Of a DNA stretch of 64,000 nt, positions 39,336 to 49,188 are shown one piece after another. A program made the translations under genes and the position numbers. Position 1 is the stretch's first letter. Each line of letters starts with the position of its first letter. The notes beneath the pieces are model-generated. The model did no database searches, had not been told where the DNA came from, and worked only from the letters and a program-made list of their open reading frames with translations. This stretch comes from Pasteurella testudinis DSM 23072 (GTDB lineage: Bacteria > Pseudomonadota > Gammaproteobacteria > Enterobacterales > Pasteurellaceae): the NCBI RefSeq assembly GCF_900176075.1, contig NZ_FWWV01000007.1, forward strand, positions 1 through 64,000, read 5' to 3'.

Positions 39336-40142
39336 TTAGCTTGATTCGGCCATCTTGCGCGGTTGGCTTTTAATCATCGACGGCGAAATGGCAAAGCGCT
39401 GTTTAAAGGCGCTGCTAAAACGGCTTTGCGAACGGTAGCCGCATAATTGGGCGATAGCGGCAAGGCTTTGCGAGCTGCTTAGGATCAGGGAAAGTGCGGT
39501 ATCCAAACGCAGCGCTTGCAACCAGTGGCGGAAATGGGTGTTTTCACGCAGTAAACGGCGTTTCAAGGTGCTTTCGCTGATATGGAAAGCGGTGGCGATC
39601 TCGTGCAGAGTCCAGTGTTTTGCCAAATCGTTTTCCACCAGATACTGCATTTTTTCCGTCCATGTCAGGTTTTGCGGCGGCGGAAAGTAGATGTTCCGTT
39701 CCGACAGCAGCAATAACAGCTCCAAAGTGCGGTGCTGTTTGACTTTCTCACTGAGATCGTCGTCTTGTAGGCTCTGCCAAGCGCGCTGAAAACAGTCGCA
39801 AAGCGCCTTTGAATGCAGCCTGAGGCAATCTTGGGTTTTAACCGGCGCAATTTGCGGATAGTGCTGGTAAAAAAGCTGTAAGGTCGCGGCGGACAAATTA
39901 ATGATATGCGAGCAGTAATAAGCCTTGCCCGACGTATGGTTAAAAATATCCCAATGGCTGTCTTTTTGTAAGATAAACAGTTCGTTTTCCTGTATCTGTA
40001 ACGGCGTTTGATTGCGCAAAAACGTTTTCCGACCGCTCTTGATCAGCCCGATCATCGGGTGGCGGATATGCACATGGCGCATTTTGTGGTTTTTGTCCGA
40101 TGACAATTGTCGGGCTGAGCTAAAGCCGGTCGCCGCTATCAT
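39336..40142 (-). CDS. AraC-family transcriptional regulator
   Basis: 268 residues. The C-terminal double helix-turn-helix is clear: WTLHEIATAFHISESTLKRRL, then SQSLAAIAQLCGYRSQSRFSSAF and the closing FAISPSMIKSQ. The N-terminal part resembles a small-ligand cupin-like sensor with no obvious specificity. Placed between metL and the exported PEBP gene, both on the same strand; the PEBP gene is a candidate target. Confidence 0.88.
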   Translation of the reverse strand: MIAATGFSSARQLSSDKNHKMRHVHIRHPMIGLIKSGRKTFLRNQTPLQIQENELFILQKDSHWDIFNHTSGKAYYCSHIINLSAATLQLFYQHYPQIAPVKTQDCLRLHSKALCDCFQRAWQSLQDDDLSEKVKQHRTLELLLLLSERNIYFPPPQNLTWTEKMQYLVENDLAKHWTLHEIATAFHISESTLKRRLLRENTHFRHWLQALRLDTALSLILSSSQSLAAIAQLCGYRSQSRFSSAFKQRFAISPSMIKSQPRKMAESS

Positions 40143-40170
40143 GTTATTCTCCGCAACGGTTAAGGGAAAT

Positions 40171-42606
40171 TTAAAGCAATTTCACCAAACGGTTTAAATC
40201 GCTCTGAATCGCACCGGCAGTCATGGTCGGACCGGAGCTGGGACCGTGAATCACCAGCGGTTTGTCGCGGTACCACATACTGCGGATTAAATACAGGTTT
40301 TCGCCCGGCAGGGCTTTGCTGATCGGATCTTCGGGATCCAGTTCTTCCAAGCGAATGGTCGACTGGCCGTTGGCATTAAAGCGCGCCACATAGCGCAAGG
40401 TCATACCGTCGTCATGGGCGTTCAGATAGCGGTTTTCCAGTTTTTTATTCAGCGGTTCGAGGCGCTCGAAAAACTCGTTCAGCGATAAGGTATCGGCATC
40501 GCGATCCAGTAGCGATTCCACTTTAATTTGTTGCGGATCCAAGTCATAACCGGCGCTGCGGGCGGCGATAACCAGTTTGCGCATCGCGTCCATGCCGCTG
40601 AGATCTTCGCGCGGATTACGCTCGCTTAAACCTTGCTGCCATGCCTGTTCAATCAATTCGGCAAAGCTGTGGATATGCTGATCATACTGATAAAACAGCC
40701 AGGTCATGGTGTCGGAAAACGTGCCTTCAACTGATAAAATGGTGTCGCCGCTTTCCACCAAATCACGCAAAATGGTATTCAGCGGCAAGCCGCTGCCGAT
40801 GGTGGCGTTGTAAAACCAGTGGCTGCCGGATTGATTGAAAGCGTTTTGCAACTCATGAAACTGTGTCAAAGGAAAGGAAGCGCCCAAACGGTTGGCGCTG
40901 ATCACATGAAAACCGTGTTTGGCAAAGGTCAGATAGTGCTTGGCGACTTCCTCGCTAGCGGTCATATCTAAAATCACCAGCTCGTCAAACGGATGTCCGC
41001 TCAGCCAGTTGATTAACTGATTCGGCGCCAAGTCTTGCGCGTACTGCTCGAATGCAGCATCGAGCGAAAGCGGTTTTTTGACCAATTGCGGAATCAGCCC
41101 CTGATAACTTAACCAACCTTTGGTGCTGGAGACCAAGCCGATTAAGGTGAAATTGAATTTACTGCGCGCCGACAGTTCTTCACGGCGTTGGCGGTACAGC
41201 TCAATCCAGGTTTTGGCAAGCGTGCCTTTGCCCAACACCACCAGACCAATGGTTTTATGCGGACGGAACAGATCGTCATGCACATTGCGCAGCAGTTCGC
41301 GATTCACTTGCTGGCGTAAAATCGCCACCACACTGATTTGTTGCGGCGATTGCCAGATAAACTCCACCTGTTGGGTTTTCAGCATTTGCAGGAAACGCAT
41401 CATCTGCAACGAATTGCGGCACACGCCGTAACCGACAATGGCCAATAACGCCATGTCGTAACGGATAAAAGAGGATTCGACGGATAGCGGCAGCTGTTTG
41501 AACTGAATATACACGTTATCCAGATATTCGATCGGATAAGCCAGTTTTAACAGCCGTTGCTGCCGATCCACACTGTGTGCCAGCGGCAGCAGTTGTTGCT
41601 GTTCAATCCATTGAAGTGCGGTTTTTTGCCATTGATCCAGGTCTTGAGTTGGTGGAATCAGCAACTCAATCAAGCCGATTTGGTTATGATGGGTAACGAT
41701 TTTGCCGTTTTCGCTGGCGGACAGCGCGTGTTCGATGCGGGTCGAACCGTTTTCCGGTTGTAGGCTACTGCGCAGCAACAGGGTCAACTGGTGGCTTTTG
41801 ACCGGTTGCAGCGTACGGGCGTGCAATACCGGCGCCGCCAGACGCGACAGTTCGGTGGCTTCGTCCACCCGCAGGAAACTCAGTAGATTGGCATTATTGA
41901 TTTGGTGCGGATCGGCGCTGTAAACGCCGGCGACATCGCTCCAGATCGTGACTTTTTTGATCTCGGCCAAGGCGGCGATTTGGGTTGCCGAGTAGTCGGA
42001 GCCGTTGCGTCCGAGCAAAACGGTTTCTTTGTGCTGATTTTGGCAGATAAAACCGGTGATTATCAGCCGATTACCGTTGCTTTGCGCCAAGTGCGGTGTC
42101 AATTTTTGTCGGCTGACGGCAAAATCCACTTGCGGCATAACCGCTCTTTCGGCATGCATAAACAGGCGCGAATCCAAATAGCGGTTGGCGATTCCCGATT
42201 GGTTCAGATAAGCGCTGACCAACCTTGCCGTCCAGATTTCACCGTGTCCGACCACTTCGGCATAAATTGCCTCGCTGAGCGGTTTATCCAGTAGCGAGGA
42301 TAACGACAAAATATCTTCCAAAAACGGCTGTGACACCGCTTCCGGCGCATTCAATAGTTTATTGGCTTGGGTCAGGTAATGGAATTTGATTTTCTGTAAT
42401 TGTTGATTGGCCGCGACGGGATCGCTTTCCGAGAGTGTTACCCATTGAATCAGATGGTCAGTCATGTTGCCCATGGCTGAAACCACAATCAAATCATCGG
42501 CTTGACTATATTTTTTGATTAACTGGGTGACATTGCGGATACGTTCCGCATCGGCCAAACTGCTGCCGCCGAATTTATGCAGTTCTCTTGTCGGATTTAT
42601 TGCCAT
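40171..42606 (-). CDS. metL: Bifunctional aspartokinase II / homoserine dehydrogenase II
   Basis: First and third steps from aspartate toward homoserine and methionine. 811 residues from the ATG at 42606, with GGAG upstream. Aspartokinase domain: LHKFGGSSLAD, LLGRNGSDYSATQIAAL. Homoserine dehydrogenase domain from about residue 450: LVVLGKGTLAKTW, NATIGSGLPLNTILRDL, REDLSGMDAMRKL. No metB precedes it, unlike E. coli. Expression is probably MetJ-controlled through boxes upstream; metL rather than thrA is preferred because of the metJ context. Confidence 0.9.
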   Translation of the reverse strand: MAINPTRELHKFGGSSLADAERIRNVTQLIKKYSQADDLIVVSAMGNMTDHLIQWVTLSESDPVAANQQLQKIKFHYLTQANKLLNAPEAVSQPFLEDILSLSSLLDKPLSEAIYAEVVGHGEIWTARLVSAYLNQSGIANRYLDSRLFMHAERAVMPQVDFAVSRQKLTPHLAQSNGNRLIITGFICQNQHKETVLLGRNGSDYSATQIAALAEIKKVTIWSDVAGVYSADPHQINNANLLSFLRVDEATELSRLAAPVLHARTLQPVKSHQLTLLLRSSLQPENGSTRIEHALSASENGKIVTHHNQIGLIELLIPPTQDLDQWQKTALQWIEQQQLLPLAHSVDRQQRLLKLAYPIEYLDNVYIQFKQLPLSVESSFIRYDMALLAIVGYGVCRNSLQMMRFLQMLKTQQVEFIWQSPQQISVVAILRQQVNRELLRNVHDDLFRPHKTIGLVVLGKGTLAKTWIELYRQRREELSARSKFNFTLIGLVSSTKGWLSYQGLIPQLVKKPLSLDAAFEQYAQDLAPNQLINWLSGHPFDELVILDMTASEEVAKHYLTFAKHGFHVISANRLGASFPLTQFHELQNAFNQSGSHWFYNATIGSGLPLNTILRDLVESGDTILSVEGTFSDTMTWLFYQYDQHIHSFAELIEQAWQQGLSERNPREDLSGMDAMRKLVIAARSAGYDLDPQQIKVESLLDRDADTLSLNEFFERLEPLNKKLENRYLNAHDDGMTLRYVARFNANGQSTIRLEELDPEDPISKALPGENLYLIRSMWYRDKPLVIHGPSSGPTMTAGAIQSDLNRLVKLL

Positions 42607-42698
42607 CGTGCGCTCCATTACCATCGATTTGACTTCACCAATCCAGGCTATTTTAACAGTTTTCTGTAACAGTCAAAATCAAATGATAAGATTTTTGG

Positions 42699-42717
42699 CA
42701 GTCTTGACGTCCAGATT
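42699..42717. promoter_or_regulatory. MetJ operator (tandem Met boxes) between metL and metJ
   Basis: GTCTTGACGTCCAGA at about 42701-42715 follows the tandem AGACGTCT repeat at most positions. It lies between metL and metJ. On the minus strand it covers the -35 region of a possible metL promoter with TATCAT near 42682-42687. It also holds TTGACG (42704-42709), a possible metJ -35. Confidence 0.65.
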
Positions 42718-42784
42718 GTTATTTCTGTGTTTTTTGCTAAAATAGCCAAACTTTCTATGGGGATTTTAAATAACGGGACGAATT

Positions 42785-43102
42785 ATGGCAGAGTGGGACG
42801 GCAAATATATCAGCCCTTATGCGGAACACGGCAAAAAAAGCGAACAGGTCAAGAAAATTACGGTATCGATTCCGATCAAAGTGCTGGAAATTTTGACCAA
42901 CGAGCGCACTCGCCGCCAGATCCGCAACCTGCGTCATGCCACCAACAGCGAGTTGCTGTGTGAGGCGTTTCTGCATGCCTTCACCGGTCAGCCGCTGCCG
43001 ACCGATCACGATTTGATGAAAGAGCGCAGCGACGAAATTCCGGAAGATGCTAAAGCGCTAATGCGCGAGTGCGGTATCGATCCGGAAACGTGGGAATATT
43101 AA
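42785..43102 (+). CDS. metJ: Methionine repressor MetJ
   Basis: S-adenosylmethionine-dependent ribbon-helix-helix repressor of methionine genes; 105 residues like E. coli Met[40 protein letters not shown] (beta-strand that reads DNA), [19 protein letters not shown] and PLPTDHDL are near identical to known MetJ. Divergent from metL over shared Met boxes. Confidence 0.97.
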   Translation: MAEWDGKYISPYAEHGKKSEQVKKITVSIPIKVLEILTNERTRRQIRNLRHATNSELLCEAFLHAFTGQPLPTDHDLMKERSDEIPEDAKALMRECGIDPETWEY

Positions 43103-43128
43103 GAGTAAATCGTGGCAAATCACATTAA

Positions 43129-43154
43129 AAAAGCGCGTCAATGGACGCGCTTTT
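43129..43154. terminator. Bidirectional terminator between metJ and the AGCS gene
   Basis: AAAAGCGCGTC (43129-43139) pairs with GACGCGCTTTT (43144-43154) around AATG; T runs lie on both strands. Confidence 0.85.
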
Positions 43155-43185
43155 CTTATCAATATTCCCATCAAGATAAGTGATA

Positions 43186-44538
43186 TTACGGCAATTCGCC
43201 GCTTTTGCGTTTTTCGATGAAGTCTTTGGTTTCACGCACAATCACGCCGGACAGGAACAACAGCGCAATCAGGTTCGGGATTGCCATTAAACCGTTGAAT
43301 ACGTCTGCTGCCGACCAGACCAAATCCAGTTGCAACACCGCGCCCGCCATCACCGTTGCCACATAGATAATGCGGTACAGATTGACATATTTGTCGCCGA
43401 ACAGGTAAGCCGCACATTTTTCGCCGTAATAACACCAGCCGAGAATAGTGGAGTAGGCAAAGAAAATTAAGCCGAAGGTGACGATCCAGCCGCCCGGTCC
43501 CGGCAGCATTTTATTGAAGGTCAAGGTTGTCAATGCCGCACCGGTTTGCCCGTCGTTATATAAACCACCCATCACGAGCACGATGCCGGTAATGCTGCAC
43601 ACAATAATGGTATCCAAAAAAGTACCGGTCATCGACACCAACGCTTGGCGCACCGGATGATCGGTTTTGGCGGCTGCGGCGGCAATCGGCGCCGATCCCA
43701 TACCGGCTTCGTTGGAAAATACGCCGCGCGCGACCCCGTAGCGTACCGCATTGCCCAAAATCGCCCCGCCGACGGCGTCCACGCCGAAAGCATGTTCGAT
43801 GATGGTGGAGAGTGCCGGTATAAACAGTTCGGCATTGACAATGATGATTGCCAAACCGCCGAGAATATAGGAAATCGCCATAAACGGCACGATAATCGAC
43901 GAGGCGCGGGCGATACTTTTAATGCCGCCCAACACGACAATGGCGGTCAGCAAGGTCAAGACCACGCCGGTCACGCTGGTATTCACCCCGAATGAGGTAT
44001 GAATCGCATTGGCAACCGAGTTGGATTGCACCGAACTGCCGATGCCGAACGAGGCAATCGTGCCGAACAGAGCAAACAGCAACGCCAGCCACTTTAGCTT
44101 CATGCCGCGTTCGATGTAATACATCGGACCGCCGGACATTTCGCCTTTATCGTTGACGATCCGGTATTTAACCGCCAGCACGCCTTCGCCGTATTTGGTC
44201 GCCATGCCGAAAATCGCGGTCAACCACATCCAAAACACCGCCCCTGGTCCGCCGCTGACCACTGCGGTGGCAACGCCGGCGATATTACCCGTGCCGATGG
44301 TGGCGGAAAGTGCGGTCATTAGTGCGCCGAAATGGGAAATATCGCCGTGATGAGCGCTGCCGTCCTCTTTTTTCGGGTGAGGGGTAAACGCTTGTTTCAA
44401 GGCAAACGGCAATAAACGGAACTGTAAAAAAATCAGGCGGAGGCTAAGGTAAACTCCGGTGCCGACCAATAACGCCAGCATATAGGGCCCCCAGACATAA
44501 TCGCTGAGGGCATTAAAGAAATCTTGAACAGACTGCAT
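43186..44538 (-). CDS. Sodium:alanine/glycine symporter (AGCS family)
   Basis: 450 residues from the ATG at 44538; the open frame to 44616 overlaps the upstream gene. About 9-11 membrane helices. Family signatures: GDISHFGALMTALSATIGTGN, MATKYGEGVLAVKYR, and GVARGVFSNEAGMGSAPIAAA (the AGCS fingerprint). Imports alanine or glycine with Na+. Follows the DUF2322 gene by 37 bp. Confidence 0.92.
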   Translation of the reverse strand: MQSVQDFFNALSDYVWGPYMLALLVGTGVYLSLRLIFLQFRLLPFALKQAFTPHPKKEDGSAHHGDISHFGALMTALSATIGTGNIAGVATAVVSGGPGAVFWMWLTAIFGMATKYGEGVLAVKYRIVNDKGEMSGGPMYYIERGMKLKWLALLFALFGTIASFGIGSSVQSNSVANAIHTSFGVNTSVTGVVLTLLTAIVVLGGIKSIARASSIIVPFMAISYILGGLAIIIVNAELFIPALSTIIEHAFGVDAVGGAILGNAVRYGVARGVFSNEAGMGSAPIAAAAAKTDHPVRQALVSMTGTFLDTIIVCSITGIVLVMGGLYNDGQTGAALTTLTFNKMLPGPGGWIVTFGLIFFAYSTILGWCYYGEKCAAYLFGDKYVNLYRIIYVATVMAGAVLQLDLVWSAADVFNGLMAIPNLIALLFLSGVIVRETKDFIEKRKSGELP

Positions 44539-44575
44539 AATTGTTTCCGAAAAAATAAAAGATAAAAATAAAAAA

Positions 44576-44890
44576 TTAGCGTAACGGCTGTAATTGTAAG
44601 CTTTGCTGCGTTTCAATCACACGGAACAGCAGATCGATATTCGGGTGTTTGCCCGGATTCTGTTCGGCATCGGCAACGTGTTCGGCAAACCAAATCAAGC
44701 CCTGTTGCGCCGCCGACGGATTAAGCTGCTGCGCAAATTGCTCTGCCAGTGCGTTGTACAGCCGTAACGAGCCCAATTTGCCGGCAATCGCCGGAATGTG
44801 GTGAATCACTTCCCCTTCGGCATTCAGCACGTTTAGCCCGCTTAAATGCTCGACGTTCGGCATGGTTGCCAGATAATCTTGAAATGTCAT
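44576..44890 (-). CDS. DUF2322 family small protein
   Basis: 104 residues, no signal or membrane helix. Pattern of DUF2322: MTFQDYLATMP, HLSGLNVLNAEGEVIHHIP, GKLGSLRLYNALA and EQNPGKHPNIDLLF. Function unknown. It lies 52 bp downstream of birA on the same strand and may be part of the murB-birA transcript. Confidence 0.7.
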   Translation of the reverse strand: MTFQDYLATMPNVEHLSGLNVLNAEGEVIHHIPAIAGKLGSLRLYNALAEQFAQQLNPSAAQQGLIWFAEHVADAEQNPGKHPNIDLLFRVIETQQSLQLQPLR

Positions 44891-44942
44891 GAAAGTTCCT
44901 TACTAATCAAAATGAAAAAAGAGTTAAAGTGCGGTATCACAC

Positions 44943-45899
44943 TCACGTTTGCGCAGGCAGTGGTCGCACCGAAATTTCACCGATATGAAAGCGCTGTAGT
45001 TGCCCGTCGGCGGTTTGCAGCAATAATTCGCCGCTGTCACTATCAATGCCTTGTCCGATGCCGTGTAATTCGCTTTCAGGCAGCAACAGTTTAATCGGTT
45101 TTTGGTAGAAATGATCATACTGCCGCCAACGCTGTAAATAAGGTGCAACGCCGTGTTGTTCCACTTGCAATAAAACGTGCTGTAAATTGTTGGCGAGGGT
45201 GGCAACCAGTTGGTTGCGCTCGATCCGAACCGCACTTTCGTTTAAATTTGCCCACGCCTGTTCAATCGCCACACCGTCGGCTTGGCGCATACTGAGGTTT
45301 AAGCCGATACCAATCACCAATTCTTGTTTTTGCGCTGCAAAGGCGCGGCTTTCGATCAGAATACCGCCCAGTTTGCGCCCGTCGAGATAAATATCATTCG
45401 GCCATTTGATACTGATATTCGCTACGCCCAATTCGCTTAACGTGTCGGCAAGGCAGATCCCGACCACTAAACTGAGCGCCTGCAAACGCTCGGCGGACTG
45501 CCGGAAGTGCCACAGCAAGGAGAAATAGAGATTCTGCGCAAACGGCGAATGCCATTGCCGTCCGCGTCGTCCGCGTCCGGCGGTTTGCATTTCGGCGGTG
45601 CAAATCGTGCCGGACGGCAGGGTTTTATGTTGCAGCAAAAATTCATTGGTGGAATCGACGCTGCGCAGCACCAGCGCCGTACCATAAGCCAAAGTGCGGT
45701 TAATCGCGCTTTGATCGAGCAAATTCAACGGTTCGGACAGTTGGTAAATTTGATCCTCCAAACGTTCGACCGTTAAACCCCAAACCTTGAGTTGTTGTAA
45801 CACCTCTGCCCGTTGCTGCGCCGACATCGGCGGCAGCAAGTGCGGTTTGCCGTCCGCCAGTAAGGTTAAAACCGATTCGAGTTGCGCTTGTTCTGTCAT
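44943..45899 (-). CDS. birA: Biotin-[acetyl-CoA-carboxylase] ligase / biotin operon repressor
   Basis: 318 residues, full length. N-terminal winged helix for bio-operon repression, then the ligase domain with the biotin-AMP loop GRGRRGRQWHSP, FSLLWHF, KWPNDIYLDGRKLGGIL and a C-terminal SH3-like domain. Starts directly after the murB stop, as in E. coli where murB-birA are also adjacent. Confidence 0.95.
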   Translation of the reverse strand: MTEQAQLESVLTLLADGKPHLLPPMSAQQRAEVLQQLKVWGLTVERLEDQIYQLSEPLNLLDQSAINRTLAYGTALVLRSVDSTNEFLLQHKTLPSGTICTAEMQTAGRGRRGRQWHSPFAQNLYFSLLWHFRQSAERLQALSLVVGICLADTLSELGVANISIKWPNDIYLDGRKLGGILIESRAFAAQKQELVIGIGLNLSMRQADGVAIEQAWANLNESAVRIERNQLVATLANNLQHVLLQVEQHGVAPYLQRWRQYDHFYQKPIKLLLPESELHGIGQGIDSDSGELLLQTADGQLQRFHIGEISVRPLPAQT

Positions 45900-46922
45900 T
45901 TAGCGGATCGCCTGCTCGCTGTCGATCTCACCGTCAGCATTGAAAAACCGCACTTCCGGTTGTAATGCCACCGAAAAACGTTGTAATACCTGTTGGCGCA
46001 CATAACGCGCCAGTGCCAAAATATCCTGCGCTTGAGCGTGATCACGGTTAATCAGCACCAACGCCTGTTGCTGGTGCACTGCCGCTCCGCCGATTTGATA
46101 GCCTTTCAAGCCGCATTGGTCAATCAACCAACCTGCCGCCAGTTTGACCGTGCCGTCCGCTTGCGGAAATGCCGGCATATTCGGATAGGCGGCGATCAGT
46201 TGTTGATATTGCGTTTGACCAACACTGGGGTTTTTAAAGAAACTGCCGGCATTGCCGAACTCGTTCGGATCGGGCAGTTTACTGCGCCGCACTCGGCACA
46301 CTTCATCATAAATCTGTTTTGCCGTCACCGTTTGTGGATCAAGCTGCGCAAGCGAGCCGTAGGCTAGCTGTGGCTGCCAGTTTTTCGCGAGTTTCAAACC
46401 GATTGCGATAATCGCATAATCCTGATGATAAGGGGCATGTTTGAAAATGCTGTCGCGGTAGCCGAAACGGCATTCTTCACGGCTGAAACGCTGCGTTTGA
46501 CCGCACTTCAGATCCAACACCTCGACATAATCACACACATCATCGAACTCCACACCGTAAGCCCCGATATTTTGAATCGGCGCAGTGCCGGCACAGCCGG
46601 GAATCAACGCCAGATTTTCCAGCCCGTTGTAACCCTGTTCGACGCAAAAAGTGACTAAATCATGCCAATTTTCACCGCCGTTGACGTGTAAATAATGGTA
46701 TTTCGTGTCTTGGTGATGTTGAATGCCCTTGATTCGGTTCAGGAGAACAGCACCGTTAAAATCGCTCAAAAACAACACGTTACTGCCTTGTCCCAGCAAC
46801 AGGCGCGGTTGGCCAGCGTGGTTTTGCCAAGCGTGTAGCAATTGCTCGGCAGAACGGATTTCGACAATGGCATGCGCACGCACCGGCAGAGCGAAGGTGT
46901 GGAAAGGTTGTAAATTTTGCAT
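45900..46922 (-). CDS. murB: UDP-N-acetylenolpyruvoylglucosamine reductase
   Basis: FAD enzyme making UDP-MurNAc for peptidoglycan. 340 residues from the ATG at 46922 ([14 protein letters not shown], matching type I MurB starts); a GTG at 46946 is possible but less likely. FAD motif [40 protein letters not shown] (proton-donor Ser) and [14 protein letters not shown] are visible. Confidence 0.95.
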   Translation of the reverse strand: MQNLQPFHTFALPVRAHAIVEIRSAEQLLHAWQNHAGQPRLLLGQGSNVLFLSDFNGAVLLNRIKGIQHHQDTKYHYLHVNGGENWHDLVTFCVEQGYNGLENLALIPGCAGTAPIQNIGAYGVEFDDVCDYVEVLDLKCGQTQRFSREECRFGYRDSIFKHAPYHQDYAIIAIGLKLAKNWQPQLAYGSLAQLDPQTVTAKQIYDEVCRVRRSKLPDPNEFGNAGSFFKNPSVGQTQYQQLIAAYPNMPAFPQADGTVKLAAGWLIDQCGLKGYQIGGAAVHQQQALVLINRDHAQAQDILALARYVRQQVLQRFSVALQPEVRFFNADGEIDSEQAIR

Positions 46923-47097
46923 AAAATCTCGTTTATCGTTTTGCACAGGAATTTTTTGACGGTGATAATCCGTTTAGTTTACTGATCAAATTACGATGAG
47001 CAATCAGAAATTTCAGATAAATGCGGATTGAGTGGTCGCAGGCGTCAAAGGAAGCGATTATAATAATTTGGTTAAGGTTAATGACGGGTTAAAAAAC

Positions 47098-48018
47098 GTG
47101 CAAAAATATCGGGGCGAACTGATTCTGCTGGTGGTGACCATTTTGGCGGCCGCAGGTTGGTTGTTTTCAAAATATTCATTATTGCAACTGCCGCCGGCGG
47201 GATTTATCAGCGTGCGTTTTCTTGCTGCCGCTTTGTTGTTTCTACCTTTTGCCTATCCGCAACTGCGCCGCTTGTCGCGCGCCCAATTGAAAAGTGCGGT
47301 CATCGTCGGCTCTGCTTTCAGCCTCAATCTGTTTTTGTGGGTGCAGGGCATGAGCTACACCGAAAATATGGGCGAGGGGGCGTTTATCGTCAGTCTGTCG
47401 ATGTTGATTGCGCCGTTGGTCTCTTGGCTGGTATTCAAGCACCGGCCGCAGCGAATGTTCTGGTTTTGCCTGCCGTTAGCTGCCGGCGGACTGTTTTTAT
47501 TGGCGTCAGGCGGCGGATTACGCCTGTCATTGGGGAATTTGTTGTTTTTATGTTCTTCGCTCGCCGCCGCCACCTCTTTCGTGTTAAATAACCAATTTTC
47601 CAAATCCGTACCGGCTCTGCCGCTGACCACTATTCAATTAAGTATGGTCGGACTATTCTGCGGCATCTTTTCCCTGATTTTCGAAACGTGGCCTGAATCG
47701 GTTTCGTTTACCACTTGGAATTGGGTCGCCGCCAGCGTGCTAATCGCCACCGGTTTCCGCTTTTTACTACAGGCTATCGGGCAAAAACACAGTCAAATCA
47801 CCAATGCGGCGATTATTATGATCTTGGAGCCGGTTTGGACATTGTTATTGAGCGTCAGCTTGTTAGGGGAAATCATCACATGGCAAAAAGGCTTGGGTTG
47901 CATTCTGATTCTGACCGCCCTTTTTGCCTACCGCCTGCAACCGCAATTGCGTTACCGACTGTTGCTGTGGCGCAAGCAGAGCAGGCGCAAACTGCGCTCG
48001 CATGGGCGGTCTAAATAA
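47098..48018 (+). CDS. EamA/DMT-family transporter
   Basis: 306 residues from a GTG at 47098; the frame is open back to a GTG at 47032. Ten membrane helices in two EamA repeats (AGWLFSKYSLLQLPPAGF; ATSFVLNNQFSK; ILEPVWTLLLSVSLLGE). A drug/metabolite exporter of unknown substrate. A basic tail (KQSRRKLRSHGRSK) ends the protein. It is the last gene before the Neisseria-marked island. Confidence 0.85.
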   Translation: MQKYRGELILLVVTILAAAGWLFSKYSLLQLPPAGFISVRFLAAALLFLPFAYPQLRRLSRAQLKSAVIVGSAFSLNLFLWVQGMSYTENMGEGAFIVSLSMLIAPLVSWLVFKHRPQRMFWFCLPLAAGGLFLLASGGGLRLSLGNLLFLCSSLAAATSFVLNNQFSKSVPALPLTTIQLSMVGLFCGIFSLIFETWPESVSFTTWNWVAASVLIATGFRFLLQAIGQKHSQITNAAIIMILEPVWTLLLSVSLLGEIITWQKGLGCILILTALFAYRLQPQLRYRLLLWRKQSRRKLRSHGRSK

Positions 48019-48027
48019 TGCCTGAAG

Positions 48028-48050
48028 CCGCACTTGGTTGGCAAGTGCGG
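48028..48050. terminator. USS-pair hairpin after the EamA gene
   Basis: CCGCACTTG (48028-48036) pairs with CAAGTGCGG (48042-48050), 10 bp after the EamA stop and 58 bp after the minus-strand aldo/keto reductase stop. Confidence 0.6.
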
Positions 48051-48107
48051 TTCGGCGCGGCAACTCACTGCTTATGTTGTGTTGTCCGCTTGCTGTTTTA
48101 AATGGTA

Positions 48108-49067
48108 TTACCCCATATCCTGTTCCCACGCGCCTTTGGTATCGACGCCGGTTTGTTCCGCCAATTGTTCCAGCATAGCGGTTTCTTCGGCGGTCAGCAC
48201 AATGGCAGCGGCTTGGGCGGCGTCGGTGACATGATGCGCTTTGGTGGCGCCGATCAGCGGCAGCGTGCCTTTGGCAATTGCCCAGACGATGGCGATTTGT
48301 GCGACCGAGGCTTGGTAACGGCTGCCGATTTGCTGCATGGCGGCAGTGAGGGTTTCCAGTTGCGGCAATACCTTGTTGTAGGTTTCGGCGCGGCCGCTGC
48401 CTTCGGGCAACGGATTTTTACTGTTGTAACGCCCGCTCAACGCGCCCTGCTCCAGCACCATATAAGCGAAAAAGGTGATGTCGTTGGCCTTGCAATAATC
48501 CAGAATGCCGGCATGCTCGGACGCGCGGTACAGCAGGCTGTAGTGGTTTTGCACCGCCGCAATGCGGCAGCCTTCTTTGTCGAGGGTTTCGTTCACCAGT
48601 TTGATTTGTTCGAGGTTGTGGTTCGACACGCCGAAACGCTTGATTTTGCCGCTTTTGAGCAGAGGTACAAACTGATTCGTCCAGCGGTTGACATCGGTCG
48701 GGTTGTGCACCCAATAAATATCAATCGTATCCGTACCCAAACGCTGACAACTTTCCGCCAGCATTTTTTCAACGGGATCTTCCACCGTTTTATCGGCAAT
48801 ATTCGGGGTGAATTTGGTCGACAGCAACAGGCTGTCGCGGCTGTGCTGTTGCAAATGGCGGCGGATTTGTGCGCCAAGTGCGGTTTCGGAGCTGCCCATG
48901 CCGTACACGGCGGCGGTGTCCCACAGGTTTAAACCGGCTGCGACGGCGCTGTCGAATACCATCTGCATTTGCTCGTCGCTCAAGTGGTTGCCGAACACCT
49001 GATCGCCGCCGGCAAAACCGGCGCCCCACGACCATGTGCCTAATGCGATTTTGGGTAATGTTTTCAT
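48108..49067 (-). CDS. Aldo/keto reductase
   Basis: 319 residues, (beta/alpha)8 NADPH-dependent oxidoreductase. Catalytic tetrad Asp50, Tyr55, Lys85, His121 is complete (LNLWDTAAVYG, STKF, IYWVHNP). C-terminal IGATKAHHV binds cofactor phosphate. Substrate unknown. It starts 14 bp from a Correia-type element (49082-49188), which therefore sits in its promoter position. One USS lies inside at 48876-48884. First gene of the island. Confidence 0.9.
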   Translation of the reverse strand: MKTLPKIALGTWSWGAGFAGGDQVFGNHLSDEQMQMVFDSAVAAGLNLWDTAAVYGMGSSETALGAQIRRHLQQHSRDSLLLSTKFTPNIADKTVEDPVEKMLAESCQRLGTDTIDIYWVHNPTDVNRWTNQFVPLLKSGKIKRFGVSNHNLEQIKLVNETLDKEGCRIAAVQNHYSLLYRASEHAGILDYCKANDITFFAYMVLEQGALSGRYNSKNPLPEGSGRAETYNKVLPQLETLTAAMQQIGSRYQASVAQIAIVWAIAKGTLPLIGATKAHHVTDAAQAAAIVLTAEETAMLEQLAEQTGVDTKGAWEQDMG

Positions 49068-49081
49068 ATTGTATTCCTTTT

Positions 49082-49188
49082 TATAGTGAAAAAACTTAAT
49101 TTCTACTACGGAATTGCTGCGCCTAGCCGTACTACCTGTACTGTCTGCGGCTTGCTGCCTTGTATTAAAAATTAAGTTTTTCCACTAT
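49082..49188. mobile_element. Correia-type element (CREE) copy a
   Basis: About 107 bp. Left end TATAGTGAAAAAACTTAATTT pairs with the right end (complement of 49168-49188). The core GCCGTACTACCTGTACTGTC matches the short form of the Neisseria Correia element. It is immediately upstream of the aldo/keto reductase ribosome site. The last base of the right end is C instead of A. Confidence 0.8.

Noticed and set aside
48050-48107. A precise integration boundary (att site or tRNA) at the island start
   Set aside because: I found no tRNA, integrase or direct repeat flanking the island; entry by natural transformation is more likely.
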